Notes under the pieces: generated by a model
Databases searched by the model: none
Told to the model about the DNA's origin: nothing
The model's input: the letters and a program-made list of their open reading frames with translations, nothing else
Translations under genes and position numbers: made by a program
Assembly (NCBI RefSeq): GCF_963678635.1
Contig: NC_087066.1
Span: 35,839,152-35,903,151, forward strand
Length of the DNA: 64,000 nt
Direction of reading: 5' to 3'
DNA from: Symsagittifera roscoffensis
Lineage: Eukaryota; Xenacoelomorpha; Acoela; Convolutidae
In this document: positions 12,012 through 24,200 of the stretch, one piece after another
Layout: each line of letters begins with the position of its first letter
Numbering within the stretch: the first letter of the stretch is position 1

Positions 12012-12404
12012 ACTGACAGCAGCTGACACATATCGGATTTCAACTATTTACTCATGATTCTTACAAACTTCAATTAGCTCTTTCAATTTTGGTTAAACTC
12101 CGGCTAATATGAGGCTACATTTTAGTTTAGTAGCACCAAAGTCTGATTTGATTTTGTTTATCATAAAATTTTTGTGAATGCTCAAGAAACGTCTCAGGAA
12201 CTCCAGAAGATTTTGACTCATAGCAGACTATTCCAACCGAAATTGATAAAGTTAGTTTGTAATATAAAAATTTTTAAAAAGTTGATTTCCCGTCAATTTT
12301 TTTAAAATTTGCTTAGTGACTGGTTATTCAATTCAGCGGCACATTTTCTTTGCGCAATTAAAGTGTCTGAAACTCCATGTTATGGATCGCTGCAAAATAA
12401 GAAA

Positions 12405-12410
12405 AATAAA
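12405..12410 (+). promoter_or_regulatory. Candidate polyadenylation signal of the GPCR
   Basis: AATAAA about 394 bp after the stop codon. AT-rich context makes chance occurrence likely, so this is only a candidate. Confidence 0.3.
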
Positions 12411-12411
12411 A

Positions 12412-14890
12412 CTAAAATTTTTATTGGAGTCAATGTGAGCTATTATTTGCCTTAAAACTAGTCATTTGAAGTTTGATTTAATTTACCATACAATACAAAA
12501 ATTTAATAATTCAATATTAACAGGAGGGTTTTCATAGGAGAAGTACTACTCAACATGCGGGACACCTGAATGGTGAAATGAAGAACGTTTTAGTAGTCTG
12601 TAATATCCTTTTGTCGAGGTTTACGGGTACAAGCAAGAAACTGAATGCTATCAACATGAAACGTTTCTGGGTTTCTTCATATAATTATTCCGACAAAAAA
12701 TAGATGGCGTAATGCCTCCGGCTATACTGAGTGATTGACATGCATTTGTGCCCAATTCGACGTCATTTTTTCTCATGCTGTTTTTGTTTTGCATTGACTT
12801 TAACAAGATTTTGAGTATTTCAATGAAAAAGTTTTCAAAAACTGAAAATTTGCCGTTTTCAATCGTGATCTCACGTAAGGCTTCAGATTTTTGTTTGAAA
12901 AATATAGCCATATTTACTCTTTTTTCTATTTTTAAATTTCGTTCATGATTTTCTTATGTGCTAAGATACATCAATACCCCAAATTGTTTCACAGTTCTAG
13001 CATAAGAATTATAAATATAACTATTTGTTTCTTTGAAAACAATGTCTAGCCTTTTAAACATTTTCACAGAAACTTGCTTGTGACAATGCTTTGAATTTGA
13101 TGCTTAAGGATAAATTACGATCAAAATCCTCAAACAATTAAGCAAACAACAGAGTTTGTTTTTTCTTCCGAAAGTTCCCATCCGACAGGTTCCCCCCTCC
13201 CCCAAAAAATCATGTATTGAACTCTTGACTCGTTGATGATTAATCAGTTCTTTTCAAACCAGCTTCCGCAGCGTTTCAAATTTTTAACAAAAAATCATTT
13301 TTGAGTTTGTCAGCATGGAAGTTTGTAATATCGTCTTCAAGCAAAACAGTTTCAACTTCCTTGCAAGACTGTTTGAACTTCCTTGCAAGACAGTTTGAAC
13401 TTCCTTGCAAGACAGTTTGAACGTCCTTGCACAAAATATGTTAATTTACAGAGTCAAAGTTAAAATCAATGAAATTATGACATTTTCTAATGCGTCTGCA
13501 CATGATTTTCTACGATAAAAATGCACAATGTAAGCGCGAAATAAGTTTTACCTTCTTGTTAAATTTGAATATTCGTTTATTAATAAGTTTCTGAAAAACT
13601 TTCGAAAAGGATGGAAGTTAAGCTAATTATGGAGGTAAGTCCTGTAAATATCACACTCTTTTTGACTTTCAGTTTTGTGAATTGGAAAAACTTTCGCCAA
13701 GTTAAAGTGTTTTAGAAAGAAGCATTTTAGTGAACATTCATTAAAATATCCAGCCATAAATTGGCCCACAATAGGTAAAGGATCATTTTCATTATGCATT
13801 GGCTCGCGTTCTTGCATATTTTGTTGAAAGTTTGAAAAGAGATTTAGAATGGTCAGCTGTTTGAAATGTTTTATCAATATTTGCTCGTTTTTCAATCGTG
13901 ATTAGCTTCGTTAACTGAATGCGCTGTTTTAAAAAGGATGACGACCTTTTCAGCATAATCGCTAATCGGAAAGCAGAAAACTCATTTTGGTTCATACGGA
14001 CAGATCTGATATTTTTGCTTCGTGTGGTTTCGCTGGTTCTTAGTGTCGTCGATGGAGCAAGTTTATTTACCAAAAAAATGAAAAAATCACAAACAACTCA
14101 ATTTTCGTGTCATTATCAGTAACTTTCAGATTTTTTCCATTCTTTTAAAAATCTTAGGGCCTCAATTTTCCCTATTCATTGCCTAAAAAATCATAGTTCC
14201 GATTTTCAAAGTTTTGTTATGAGGCTTTCAAATTCGTTGCATTGGTCAATATAATGGCAACATGCTCGCTAATAGATACTTGAGTTGTTAATTGTCATAG
14301 AAAATTAGTATTGATGTGAGTTAAGCATAAGTTTAACGATCTAGTTCCCCCGGTGAGCGAATTTTTTTTAGAACAACACAACACAGCTTTTGACTGCTTA
14401 AAAACTTTGACAAACAATCTTCAGCATCCAGAATATCGCAAACAATTCTCCTAATGTAACAACTTCACGCTTAAGCCAACAACTCTGATGAAAATTTCAT
14501 AAAAGAGATCAAAAACGATCGCATTTAATTGATGACGGACCATGAACCACGCAAAAACGCCTTCTGTTACCATTTATTTCGATGGTTATTGCTAAAAATT
14601 TTAAATAACAATCGATTCTATTGATTACACAAATGAGTTCACCGCATTAGTGGAAGTCACAAGCTCCATCTCTCTTTGTTTTCTATTTTTAGTTGAAAGA
14701 GGGCCATAATCTTCAAAATTGTAAAACAAAAAATGATAGGTAATTTTTGCTCAGCCAAGTTTGAATATCAAGTTTCTCATCAACCATTTCAATTAAATTC
14801 TTTAGTTGATCGTGATGGAATCTCAGTGATTGAATAATAAGGAAAAATGACCTTTTGCTCTCCAAAAAAGACACCTGATCACCCTCGACA
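12412..14890. other. Intergenic spacer
   Basis: Between GPCR 3' end and the first dispersed element. Short open frames on both strands have no recognisable domain, splice support or codon bias. One minisatellite is listed separately. Confidence 0.5.
13349..13436. repeat. 22 bp minisatellite, four copies
   Basis: Four head-to-tail copies of GTTTGAACTTCCTTGCAAGACA; the first and last carry one and several changes. Confidence 0.9.
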
Positions 14891-14897
14891 TCACCAA

Positions 14898-15443
14898 TTA
14901 TTGTTCCGACTTTCGATACGAAAGTGACGGAATATTTGTGCTCGGGATGGGTTTTTTTTTCTTCAGACAAATTTCGACTTTTCAACTAGCCATTTTTGAC
15001 GGAATTTTTTTTATATCATTCAAAAGGTATTGTTGTCCTGAGCTTAAATTTGAAAAGATATTTCACCTGTGATCATTTTTTGTAAAGTTATGAGGGTTTA
15101 AAAATTGCCATTTTGGCTATTTTGACCAATTTGGGACAATTAACGCGCGATATAGTTCGTGCTATTAACGCGTAAGCGGAGATTTAATCCGTCTTATAAA
15201 TCGTTCCAAATTGGTTGAACGAAGTTTATTTGCCATAATTGATTTGTTACAAGGAACTAAATCTCTCTTTTTGTACTTTATATGGCGTTTGGGCGTGATT
15301 TTCATTAAAAATTTCAAATTTTAGAAAAAAAAATTTCATTTTGTTTTATTTCATTTAATTTTTTAATGTTATTACTGCTGCTCCATAAACCTTAAAAGGC
15401 AGTCGGAACATTCAGGGCTTCGCCCTGATACGAGCAGTCTTGT
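14898..15443 (-). mobile_element. Dispersed ~0.55 kb non-coding element (family C)
   Basis: Begins (in + coordinates) TTGTTCCGACTTTCGATACG and ends CGCCCTGATACGAGCAGTCT. It is the reverse complement, with modest divergence, of 54765-55314. The core AATTAACGCGCGATATA box and a GGAACGATTT-like box are shared with copies at 61241 and 62075. No coding frame. Confidence 0.7.
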
Positions 15444-15449
15444 TGCAAT

Positions 15450-16900
15450 TTAGTAACGAAAAAGCTTAGAGATGTTTCTGCTTCTCTGTTACGCTGTTCA
15501 GTCCGTATAGGAGGTAAATGTAGCAATATTTTTGTTGAACGCGTAGGCATATAGCCATTTTGATCATCATCAAGGTTTTTCGTCGAAAAAATTGGAGTTG
15601 TATCTCGAATTTGTTTTGCTGTTTTTCTTCTTTTTATGCTCCATATGTTTAATTTTTCTGAAACTAAGTCTTCACCTGTATCAATTGCTTTTTTGAAAAA
15701 ATGTTTTGAAAAATGATTTTTCTGTCAATACTTATTCACCTGTATCAGTTGTTTGGTTTTTAATTTTTAACGGCAGGGTCTGCTGTGTCTGAAGTAAGTG
15801 TCACTGTACTGTCGTTCCGAGTTACTAATTTTGACCAGACACAAGTTCACACTCCTGTTTGTCTTCCATGTTGTGATTTGATAAATGCTCATTTATAAAA
15901 AGTCTTTTCTTACTCATATTGTTTAAGTACCCTGCCAAAAGTCTTCTCCGTTCAAACAACTTGTCCTTCTCCGCAAAGTATACAAAATTCACAGTAAATT
16001 TTGAAACGACCTTACTTCAGTATCACGGCAGTGGGTGGCAGGCCTTTATTGCTCCAAGGAAAAAATGTATTCAAAATAATGTTAAATAAGATTGCAGGAC
16101 CCGTTTTTTCTAGGTCAGTAATCTCATTTTTCCAAAAATTGATAATTTCTGTTTGATCATTAAAATTTTTGCTTTGTTGGAAACGTTGTTTTTGAGGTAA
16201 ACCTTTTTTCAGTAAAATTACTGATCAGCTCAGCAAAGTCTGAAATGGTCTCTATCTTATTTTTGTTTAAAAGGGGACAGAAATTTTTGGAGGTTCATTC
16301 GTTTTGGGCAAAACTTCAATGATAATCTGTAGCAATTGCAAGCAGAAACAAGAAAATGTTTCTAGTTTGAACGCGCACGAAAAACTTTACTACATATTCG
16401 GACAAAAGAACAGATCGCACTAACAAAGCGACGGGTTTTAGCTACTCATTTCGTGTGTGTATTTTTTCATGTAATAATTGAGAAAACTATGCATAAAATT
16501 GTTTTTTTTTCCTTTACTTCTTTCAATTTCCATTTGTTGTTGCCTTAAAAGCAATCGACAGATATAGAACGAATTCATGAATACAATTGATTAAAATCAT
16601 AGGAAAGTTCCATAGCTCACCTTTTTTGGCAGTAGGCTAAAGTCAAAGTTATAATTAATAGATTGATGATAACATATAACTCGTTTTTCATTCTCTTCAA
16701 CTTTCAAACAATAGTTCTAACTCAGACAAAGTCTCATGTCATCCCAAGCTAGAAAAGGCTGACATTGTGTAGTACGTATAGTTGTCATGGTTTCTTAACA
16801 TCAATAATAAGAGCGCAGTATAGCATAGAGTGTCAAATTACGGTTCCTCATTGAAAAAAAATTTGATTTGAATTTTTTTTGAAAGATTTTTTGCTGTTTG
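15450..16900. other. Spacer without recognised features
   Basis: AT-rich; no gene or clear repeat boundary recognised. Confidence 0.4.
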
Positions 16901-18051
16901 TACCCGGGTTGAACTCCATACAAAATAATGCTTATCATACAATTCCATCTCTGAGTTTTATGGAAAAAAATGGTTATCATAGGATTTCCATTTATGAAAA
17001 TTGTTTGATAAGCATTTTTCCACTATTTTTTTTTGTCAGAAAACCTTTAAAAACATTTTTTTTGGTAAGTTTAAATGAGTTCAAATCGCTTTCTGATTAA
17101 GTTAGAACAGTTTAATTATATTTTTTTAAAAAAAAACTTGATTACCACATTACAAGGTCAAACTGTGCTTTTTGGGTAATCGAAGCGGATTCCGCAACAA
17201 GGACGCTCCCTTTGTTCTTCTTTTATTGTTTCATTTTCATTGAACGTTCCGACAAAATTTTAACAGGTTGAAAGACTTGTCTCTGGAATGCAGGAACATA
17301 CAGTCACAAAATTGTGCGCTTATCCAGTGCACTGTTTGACCTCGTAATGCATACAATTTCCATTCTGTGAAAATGGTTTGATATTGATTTTTCCATAAAC
17401 AATTTTTTTTTGCTCAAAAAGTATTTAGGCAAGTTCAAATGAGCTTAAATTTTTTAAATACACTTAAGATCTTTTTGATCATCAAAATTGTACATTGTTT
17501 TTCTTTGGTCAAAAAAAATTGTATATCATAGAACTTCTTTTTTATGAAAATGATATGTTAAGTAATTTTTTTATAATTAAGTTTTCGTTCATAAACTCTT
17601 CAAAAATTTTTAAGCAAGTTCAGAAGAGTAACTCTCTCTTAGGGTTTCTCGAATTTGAGGACAGGAACCACAGTAACAGAGTTTTAAACCTCAGTAACAG
17701 AGTTTTCTGTTGTTTTTATCTTCTGTTGAGAGACTGGCACGTTGGGCTGGGCTAAGATTTAAGTGTTTTCCTCATTTAATTTCTTTGTTTTGCTAATTCA
17801 GATATTAAATTTTATACAAAATTCTACCGTGAAAATTTTTTATCATGCCATTCCATTGATGGGAATATCTTTATTATACAATAATCTGGAATGGAAAAAA
17901 TGGCTATCATACAATTTTATTCTATGGAAAAATGATTATCATGTAATTTTCATACGATTTTTCTATTCTATGGAATTGTATGGAACCGTATTATAACCAT
18001 TTTTTTTCATATAATAGATTTGTATGATAAGCATTTTTGCCTTCCCGGGTA
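16901..18051. mobile_element. TIR element with CCCGGGTA ends
   Basis: Left end TACCCGGGTTGAACT with ATGCTTATCATACAA just inside; right end TTGTATGATAAGCAT then CTTCCCGGGTATG, inverted. The interior is full of ATGGTTATCAT / TGGAAAAATG subterminal repeats in both orientations. Carries the 202 bp element at 17148-17349 nested inside. No transposase. Confidence 0.6.
17148..17349. mobile_element. 202 bp MITE, copy 1
   Basis: Terminal inverted repeats CATTACAAGGTCAAACTG and CACTGTTTGACCTCGTAATG. Same length and internal order (CGGATTCCGCAACAAGGAC, CTTTGTTCTTCTTTT, GACTTGTCTCTGGAA) as the copy at 18729. Non-autonomous DNA transposon of unidentified superfamily. Confidence 0.85.
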
Positions 18052-18728
18052 TGTAACCGGTAGAAACTCGAAATGATCGAATGAAAGTAGTGAAAATAAT
18101 TATTTCATGAAAAACTTTGAAGAGATTATAATCAAATTTCTTCCCTTTTTTCTTGAAAAAAGTAAGTTAGCTCTGCTTGAAGTAATTAATCAAAACGTGA
18201 ACAGAATACTTTAAATTTTTAAGGGCTGGCTCCCTGAATTGATTTGTGTCAATTTTAAGCATGCACATGTCATTTACATATGTTTTCCAACAGATCAGAT
18301 CATATATCAAAATTTAATCCAAACATTACTCAGACCCAGATCAGATTAAAATTATACCAGTAAAAACTAAAACTGATGAATTTTGGCTGGATTAAGTGAG
18401 CTCTAGTTCAACTTTTAAAAAATAGTCTCCGAATTAGGCAACCTGGCTGGTTTTGATAAGCAAAAACAAATAAGGGGCTTGAAAAATGCAAAATAGATCA
18501 AGTTGGGATGATATGGTTGAGTTAGGTTTTCCTTTATCATCAAGCAAAACACAGAGGACAAATTATAACATCTGAAATCTTTTTAAAAGAAAGAAATCAG
18601 TTTGGGGTTAATCTTCTGTGGCCACGAAACATCGGAACATCAATTATCAGCTCAAATTATGATGCAAAAGCTAGTATCATTTGCTCGACTTAGTTTTTTT
18701 GCGACGAACAATTAATTTGGCCGAAAAC

Positions 18729-18930
18729 CATTACGAGGTCAAACTGCGCATTTTTGTGAACTGTTTGCAGGTTCCGCAACAAGGACTTTCCCTTTGTTCT
18801 TCTTTTGTTCTTTCATTCTTTTTGATCGTTCCGACAAAACTTTAACAGGTTTAAAGACTTTTCTCTGGAACTCAGGAACATACAGACACAAACTGTGCGC
18901 CTATCCAGTGCACAGTTTGGCCTCGTAATG
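18729..18930. mobile_element. 202 bp MITE, copy 2
   Basis: Ends CATTACGAGGTCAAACTG and CACAGTTTGGCCTCGTAATG, inverted. Equal in length to the copy at 17148 and largely identical inside. Related half elements occur at 1231, 2647 and 51668. Confidence 0.85.
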
Positions 18931-19364
18931 ACAGTTTAGCCGATAATAAATCAGACATTTATGGCAAAATAGACCGAATATTTGGCAAAAACAATTCAGT
19001 CAACTTTTCAACTGAGTAACCGGAAGAAGTTAGTTTGAAACGCGGAATTGGCAAATAGAGTGGCATTTCATGTGTCAAGATATGAGCGGGAGATGTTGCT
19101 CGCTGAAAGAAGAGCGGGATTATGTTTTTTTTTCGCACAAGATGTAGTGCGCAAGAATCACAATTTGCTGGTCACTTTGTCGACTGGCAAAAGACCTAGA
19201 AAAGGCTATAGTATTACACTTTTCTCACAAAAATTTAATTTTGCACTATAAAAGGCAGTCAAAAAACGTAACTGCATGGAGTTATGTTTGCTTTCAGTGC
19301 TTTTTGTAGTTAAAAACTATTCTAATCCGGGTGAGAATATAAAAAAATTGGAAAAAGAAAAAGT

Positions 19365-19574
19365 ATTGAGGCGGTTAAAAAAAGCGTGCAAATAGTAAGG
19401 AGCCAAGAACCTTGATTGCCCCTAGCACCCTGACTTTTTTTTACTGTCTCTAAAATTCAATTTTTTTCTGCAGAAAATTTGAAGTATAGAGGCTGTTTAA
19501 CGAGTTATGACGCGAGGGGCAATCAGAGCTCTTGGCTCCTTGCAATTTGCACGCTTTGCTTAGCCTCCTCAAAA
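19365..19574. mobile_element. ~210 bp inverted-repeat MITE
   Basis: Left arm TTGAGGCGGTTAAAAAAAGC, then GTGCAAATAGTAAGGAGCCA and GATTGCCCCT; the right arm is the inverted counterpart (AGGGGCAATC, TGGCTCCTTGCAATTTGCAC, TTAGCCTCCTCAA). Arms are about 65 bp. Would fold into a long hairpin. Confidence 0.85.
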
Positions 19575-21229
19575 GTTTATCCTATTTTAAATTTTTCTTT
19601 TAAATGTTTTCATGTGGATTAAAACTCTGACGCACTGCTGACCAGTCACCCGTGCTTCTAAGTGTGCAACATGTTACAAACTGTTAACAATCAGCAAACT
19701 GTTAACTACTTAACAACATGAACAAATGAAGATAGTGACTTACATGAATTGGACTGAGGTAAGCTTCCTGTACTAATCTATGAGAGGATATATGATTTCA
19801 AGTGAAACCCATACATAAGGCCCGAGATATTGCGCCGGCCGGGCTAGTAACGCTATAGTTCGGATATCATTTTAGAAAAATTAGCTGCTGCAACCAAGTG
19901 TTACTCACAGGAAGTTATGAACAGCATAAATGTCTCGAGACAGGTATTGCAAAATTTGCTGAGTGAACAATGTAGAAACTGCAAAAAGATTGATAAATTT
20001 TACAAACATTTCAAAACTTATTTTTCTTTATCACAGAACTGTTGTTATTATAATGAAAATGTCACCAAAGACTGTCTCATTTAGCAATATCAGCATATGA
20101 AAGACTGCAGCGCTGAATTAACTGGACAAAATCAAAAAAACTGAAAACTGCAAACCCTTTTTACCAAATTGGTTCAAATTTTTATTTGAGTCAACTTTAG
20201 TGTCATTAATTTTGCAAAGTAACAACGCAAAATATCTAGATAATTTTTTAAGCAAACTTTGTTTCAACTTCTAAGCAAATATAATTTGATATACCATAAT
20301 AATTTGCGTAAACTGTTAAACAATATTTTTCTGTTATTTTTGTTCAAAATTAATCCAATTTTAGAAAAATGAAAAAACATGTTTGCGATTTGATCGTTTT
20401 TTTTATCGGTCGAGCTTAAGATAAAACGTTTCATAAATTTGGACAAGACTGTTTCATTAAACATACCAATATGATTAAGTCGTCTTGCAACGAGCTCTCC
20501 GGGTGTTTTTAGAAAAACAATGTTAAGGTTATTGTAGGGACCTCAAAGTTGCTCTTTTCAAGCACCCAAAATGAAGTACCACAAACAGTATTTCCATTTT
20601 AGAAATGATGGGAGCTACACCAAAAATATTGAAAAAAAAATCGTTCATGTCAAGATACTCTTATTTCAATAATTGTGTTTTTATTTCCTTATTTCATGCC
20701 TAATTTTTATCATGATAACTAGAGTCGAAACACTTCGTATCACTTGAGAATAAGCCAGCTCTCTTTTTTATTTTAAGAAAGTTCTAGCAAGATCTTTATG
20801 TCTGCGATAAAATAGTTTTCAGTAATTATATATTGAAAATATTGACAATAACTTAATTCCAGAGAATCAATATGAGTGTACTTGGAGTAAATTAGAATAA
20901 AATTCGTATTGATATATAAATCAAAATTACTGATCAAAACTTATTTGAATAGAGCTGACACTAGTCGAAATCGTTAGTTTCTCTTATGTCTGAAGTATTT
21001 TGGAAATTACATCGAAATAACTAGAATTACAGAGATGGCAGGACATGGACGTTTATCTGATGAGGGGGAGAGTGCGATGTTTTGGCTCTGCTGCCGGGGA
21101 CGCTATTGAGTAGACTAAGAAGACTCGTTACAACTACTGCATACAAAATGGGGAACGCATGGTGAGGGGTTTGAGGAGTCTAGAATGGAATGTGGGCGGG
21201 AGTTGTATCTGGTGGTGGATGCGGAGACC
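19575..21229. other. Spacer 3' of the glutamate receptor gene
   Basis: Contains the presumed 3' UTR of the receptor gene (- strand); AATAAA on the - strand occurs at 20767-20772 and 20680-20685. No other gene recognised. Confidence 0.45.
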
Positions 21230-21274
21230 TCAGACGTTCGTATGCACTCGAGACGTTGCAGGCGTCTGGAACTC
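21230..21274 (-). CDS. GluA-like exon 16 (C-terminus, PDZ motif)
   Basis: [14 protein letters not shown] then TGA. Acceptor TTTGTTAG in phase with exon 15. The terminal T-N-V fits a class I PDZ ligand (S/T-x-V). Confidence 0.65.
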   Translation of the reverse strand, partial: EFQTPATSRVHTNV

Positions 21275-24200
21275 CTAACAAAGAAACCAGTTTATTTGAT
21301 TGATTCCGATCATACCTTACGGGCTTCAACTTCCAAGCTAGAGAGATGACAAAAACTGAAGAAATGCTTGTGAAAAAACAAAAACACCTTGGAAATTTGT
21401 TTCAGGGGATGTCCTCAATTTCACGCCTTTTCTTTTCAAAGACAAATTATTCTTTTCAAAAATTAAGAAAACAAAACTGATTTTGATGTGCTGCTTGCAA
21501 TGAGTTCTGCCATGTAAATAGTTTTTCTTACCACTAAAGAGTACCCTGTTCCGTCTGACTTGACTGCTGAAGGATGTCTGAGGTGCAGACCCACCACAGA
21601 CCCATCGGGGGATGCGAAGTGGCCGAACCCATTGTTGTTACTATACATAGGAGTGAACATACTTTGATCCCCACACCCTAATAGAGGCATGTTGTTCACG
21701 AAGGTGCCCTGATGAAGGGGGGTGAAGTTGTGCTGCATTCGCTCCTCCTCGCCAGCTACTCCGAAATTTGACCCCTGCTTCGAAGGGGGCTCGTAGAAAC
21801 CGTTCACTGCCATCTTCATGTTCGCTTTTGTCGTTCTCTTCATTTGAATCTAAAAGCAAGGTCAGAAATGTAAAAACAGTGGGGAAGTAGCCAAAAACAT
21901 AGAAAAAAATTCTGAATAAAGTTTTGTTTAAAAAGGAAAAATGGATGCAAAACTAAACAATTAAAGCGTATTATTCGAAAACTGAGTCGTTTAATTGACA
22001 TATTACACCTCGTGTTGATTATATAAGTTGCGTTTCTCTGTAAGAGTCATCCAATTTCACTCGGCATGGAGTCCAGTTATTGTTCCGACAATTTTCTCTT
22101 ATTTTCGATTTCTAACAAAAAACTTTTGAACTAGTCAAGCTTAAAAAACAACAGAAACTGAAACTTCACGATTGCTTCAGTCTGCGCGAAACTAATAGTC
22201 TGCGAAAACTGAAAGACAAGTTTCAATTCTGTTAAGTTAGGGAATTCTGCGTCTACAGCTTATTGATAAAAATGAAGAAAAAAAGGAAGGACCAGTACCT
22301 ACTAAGCAATGAAACAATCAGTAATTAAAGAAGTTCAAAAGTATTTTAGAAAATATTGAAAGCATAGAAAAAAAACGGATCTTGTTAAATATCCCCCCCC
22401 CCCTTTTGGACCTTGTTAAATATCCCCTTCTATGCATGTATTATTTTTGACATACATTTCTGTATAAAACATGTATTTCAAAAATGTCATAAATTAACTG
22501 GTTTTTCATTTCGCGCGTTCGTATTTGTATTAGCTACTATTTATATAGTACCTACATAAAAAAAATTTTAAAATATATTTTCTGAAAATTGTCTTAAGCT
22601 ATTGAAAATGTGACAGCCAAAGTTGAATTTCTAAAAATCGAAATAGGGGGAATAATTAACAAGATCCAAAAAAAAAAAACTTCTAAATAGAAAAAATGAT
22701 TCAGAATAACACGAAAAACTCAAAAACAGGGTGGTTCAATTTTCATTCAATCTTTTCTATGCATTTGAAGAAAGACTAACCAAGGTTTTAACGGGGCTAG
22801 GTCTTTTACCAGACCGACCTTTTACCAGACCACAACGCAATAATTCAGTTAAGATGAATGGAAATTACTGGACGATTCGAAAAGGAAGCGATTAGAACAA
22901 ACAAAACTTCGCTGAGAAACTGCGAAAACGGGGCCTAGGAAATTAGACAAAAAGCAAATTAGACGTGACCAACAAAACCGAATTCAGACGTCGATGCAAA
23001 ATTACAAATAAAGGAAAGTAGACGTAATTATATTGTGACTGAAATTTGGTTACCGACTACAATTAACTTTTGTTCAGCTTTTTTAAATGCAAATCAACTT
23101 CTCACATGCCGCAATTTTCACATTCCGCATTTTTCACATGCCGCAATTGTATGATTTATGCATTTCAAAAATGTTTTGTAATCTTGAAATAAATAAACAT
23201 TTTATAAATCAATTCAGATAAATATTTTGATATGCAATGGGATCATATATTATTTTTGTAATTATGAAAACTTGTTTTAAGCAATAAGTTTTGTTAGCCC
23301 TCTGTTTTCCGTCTAAAATGCTAGTTTTCCAAAACCAATTTAACGTCTAAATTCGTTTTTGTTGGTCACGTCTAATTTGCTTATCGTCTAATTTCCTAAC
23401 CCCCGTGAAAACATTATCTTTAACCAGACTAAACGGCGTTATTACTTCTGGTAGTCAAATTTGTTTATCGAGTCTAGTTAAAGGTCCATGTTATAACTTT
23501 TCTGGTAAAAAGTCGGTCCCCGGGTTTAAGGTCTAGCCAAAACAGTCAATTAAACATAATGCGATATGTAAATTTGTGATCACGAAAGTTTGACTCAGAA
23601 ATTTTGAAAGTATGCAAACAAATTTTGAAGTGTAAATCATTTCCCCGTGAAGGCATCACTCGACAGGCAGCTTACTGGCATTTTAAATGTTCAAGATGGA
23701 ATTTTTAAAAGCAACTTTTGGAAATAAAAAACAAACGTTCCCTTCTTTCAATTAGAGTGAACAAGAATTTAAAGTGACAAGAAACTCAGAAGTTGAATTT
23801 TTTTTCGACTTTAAAAAAGAAACAGTTTTCTTTTGTTTTTGAACTTCTTTTCTTATGGTGGTCGGAACATTTTGCGCTATTTGCACACTAACTAGTTACC
23901 TTCTTTGATTATAGTAATAGTTTATTCTGGTTAATGTTTTGATTTGCAAATGGACATGGAGCAAACCTTCCACTTGAGGCTCTGTTTGAATGATATCAGC
24001 AGAGTGTCCCCTATGGCCACCACCACTCCCACAATTATGGCCACAGTGAGTAACACGAACACGCCCATCACCCTGTCTATGGTCAGTCTACTCGCACCAC
24101 TCTGAAACAAGAACACATTTGCATTTAAGCTCAAATAGTAGATTCCCAATTGATCGAGAAAAACAAACAATAGTGTTTTCCATCGCTTACTTAATTTGAA

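Noticed and set aside
13340-13440. CRISPR-like array
   Set aside because: The 22 bp repeats are directly adjacent with no spacers; it is a minisatellite in a eukaryotic genome.
19247-19255. TATAAAAGG box
   Set aside because: A good TATA match, but no coding exon or initiator context follows on the + strand; chance is likely in AT-rich DNA.
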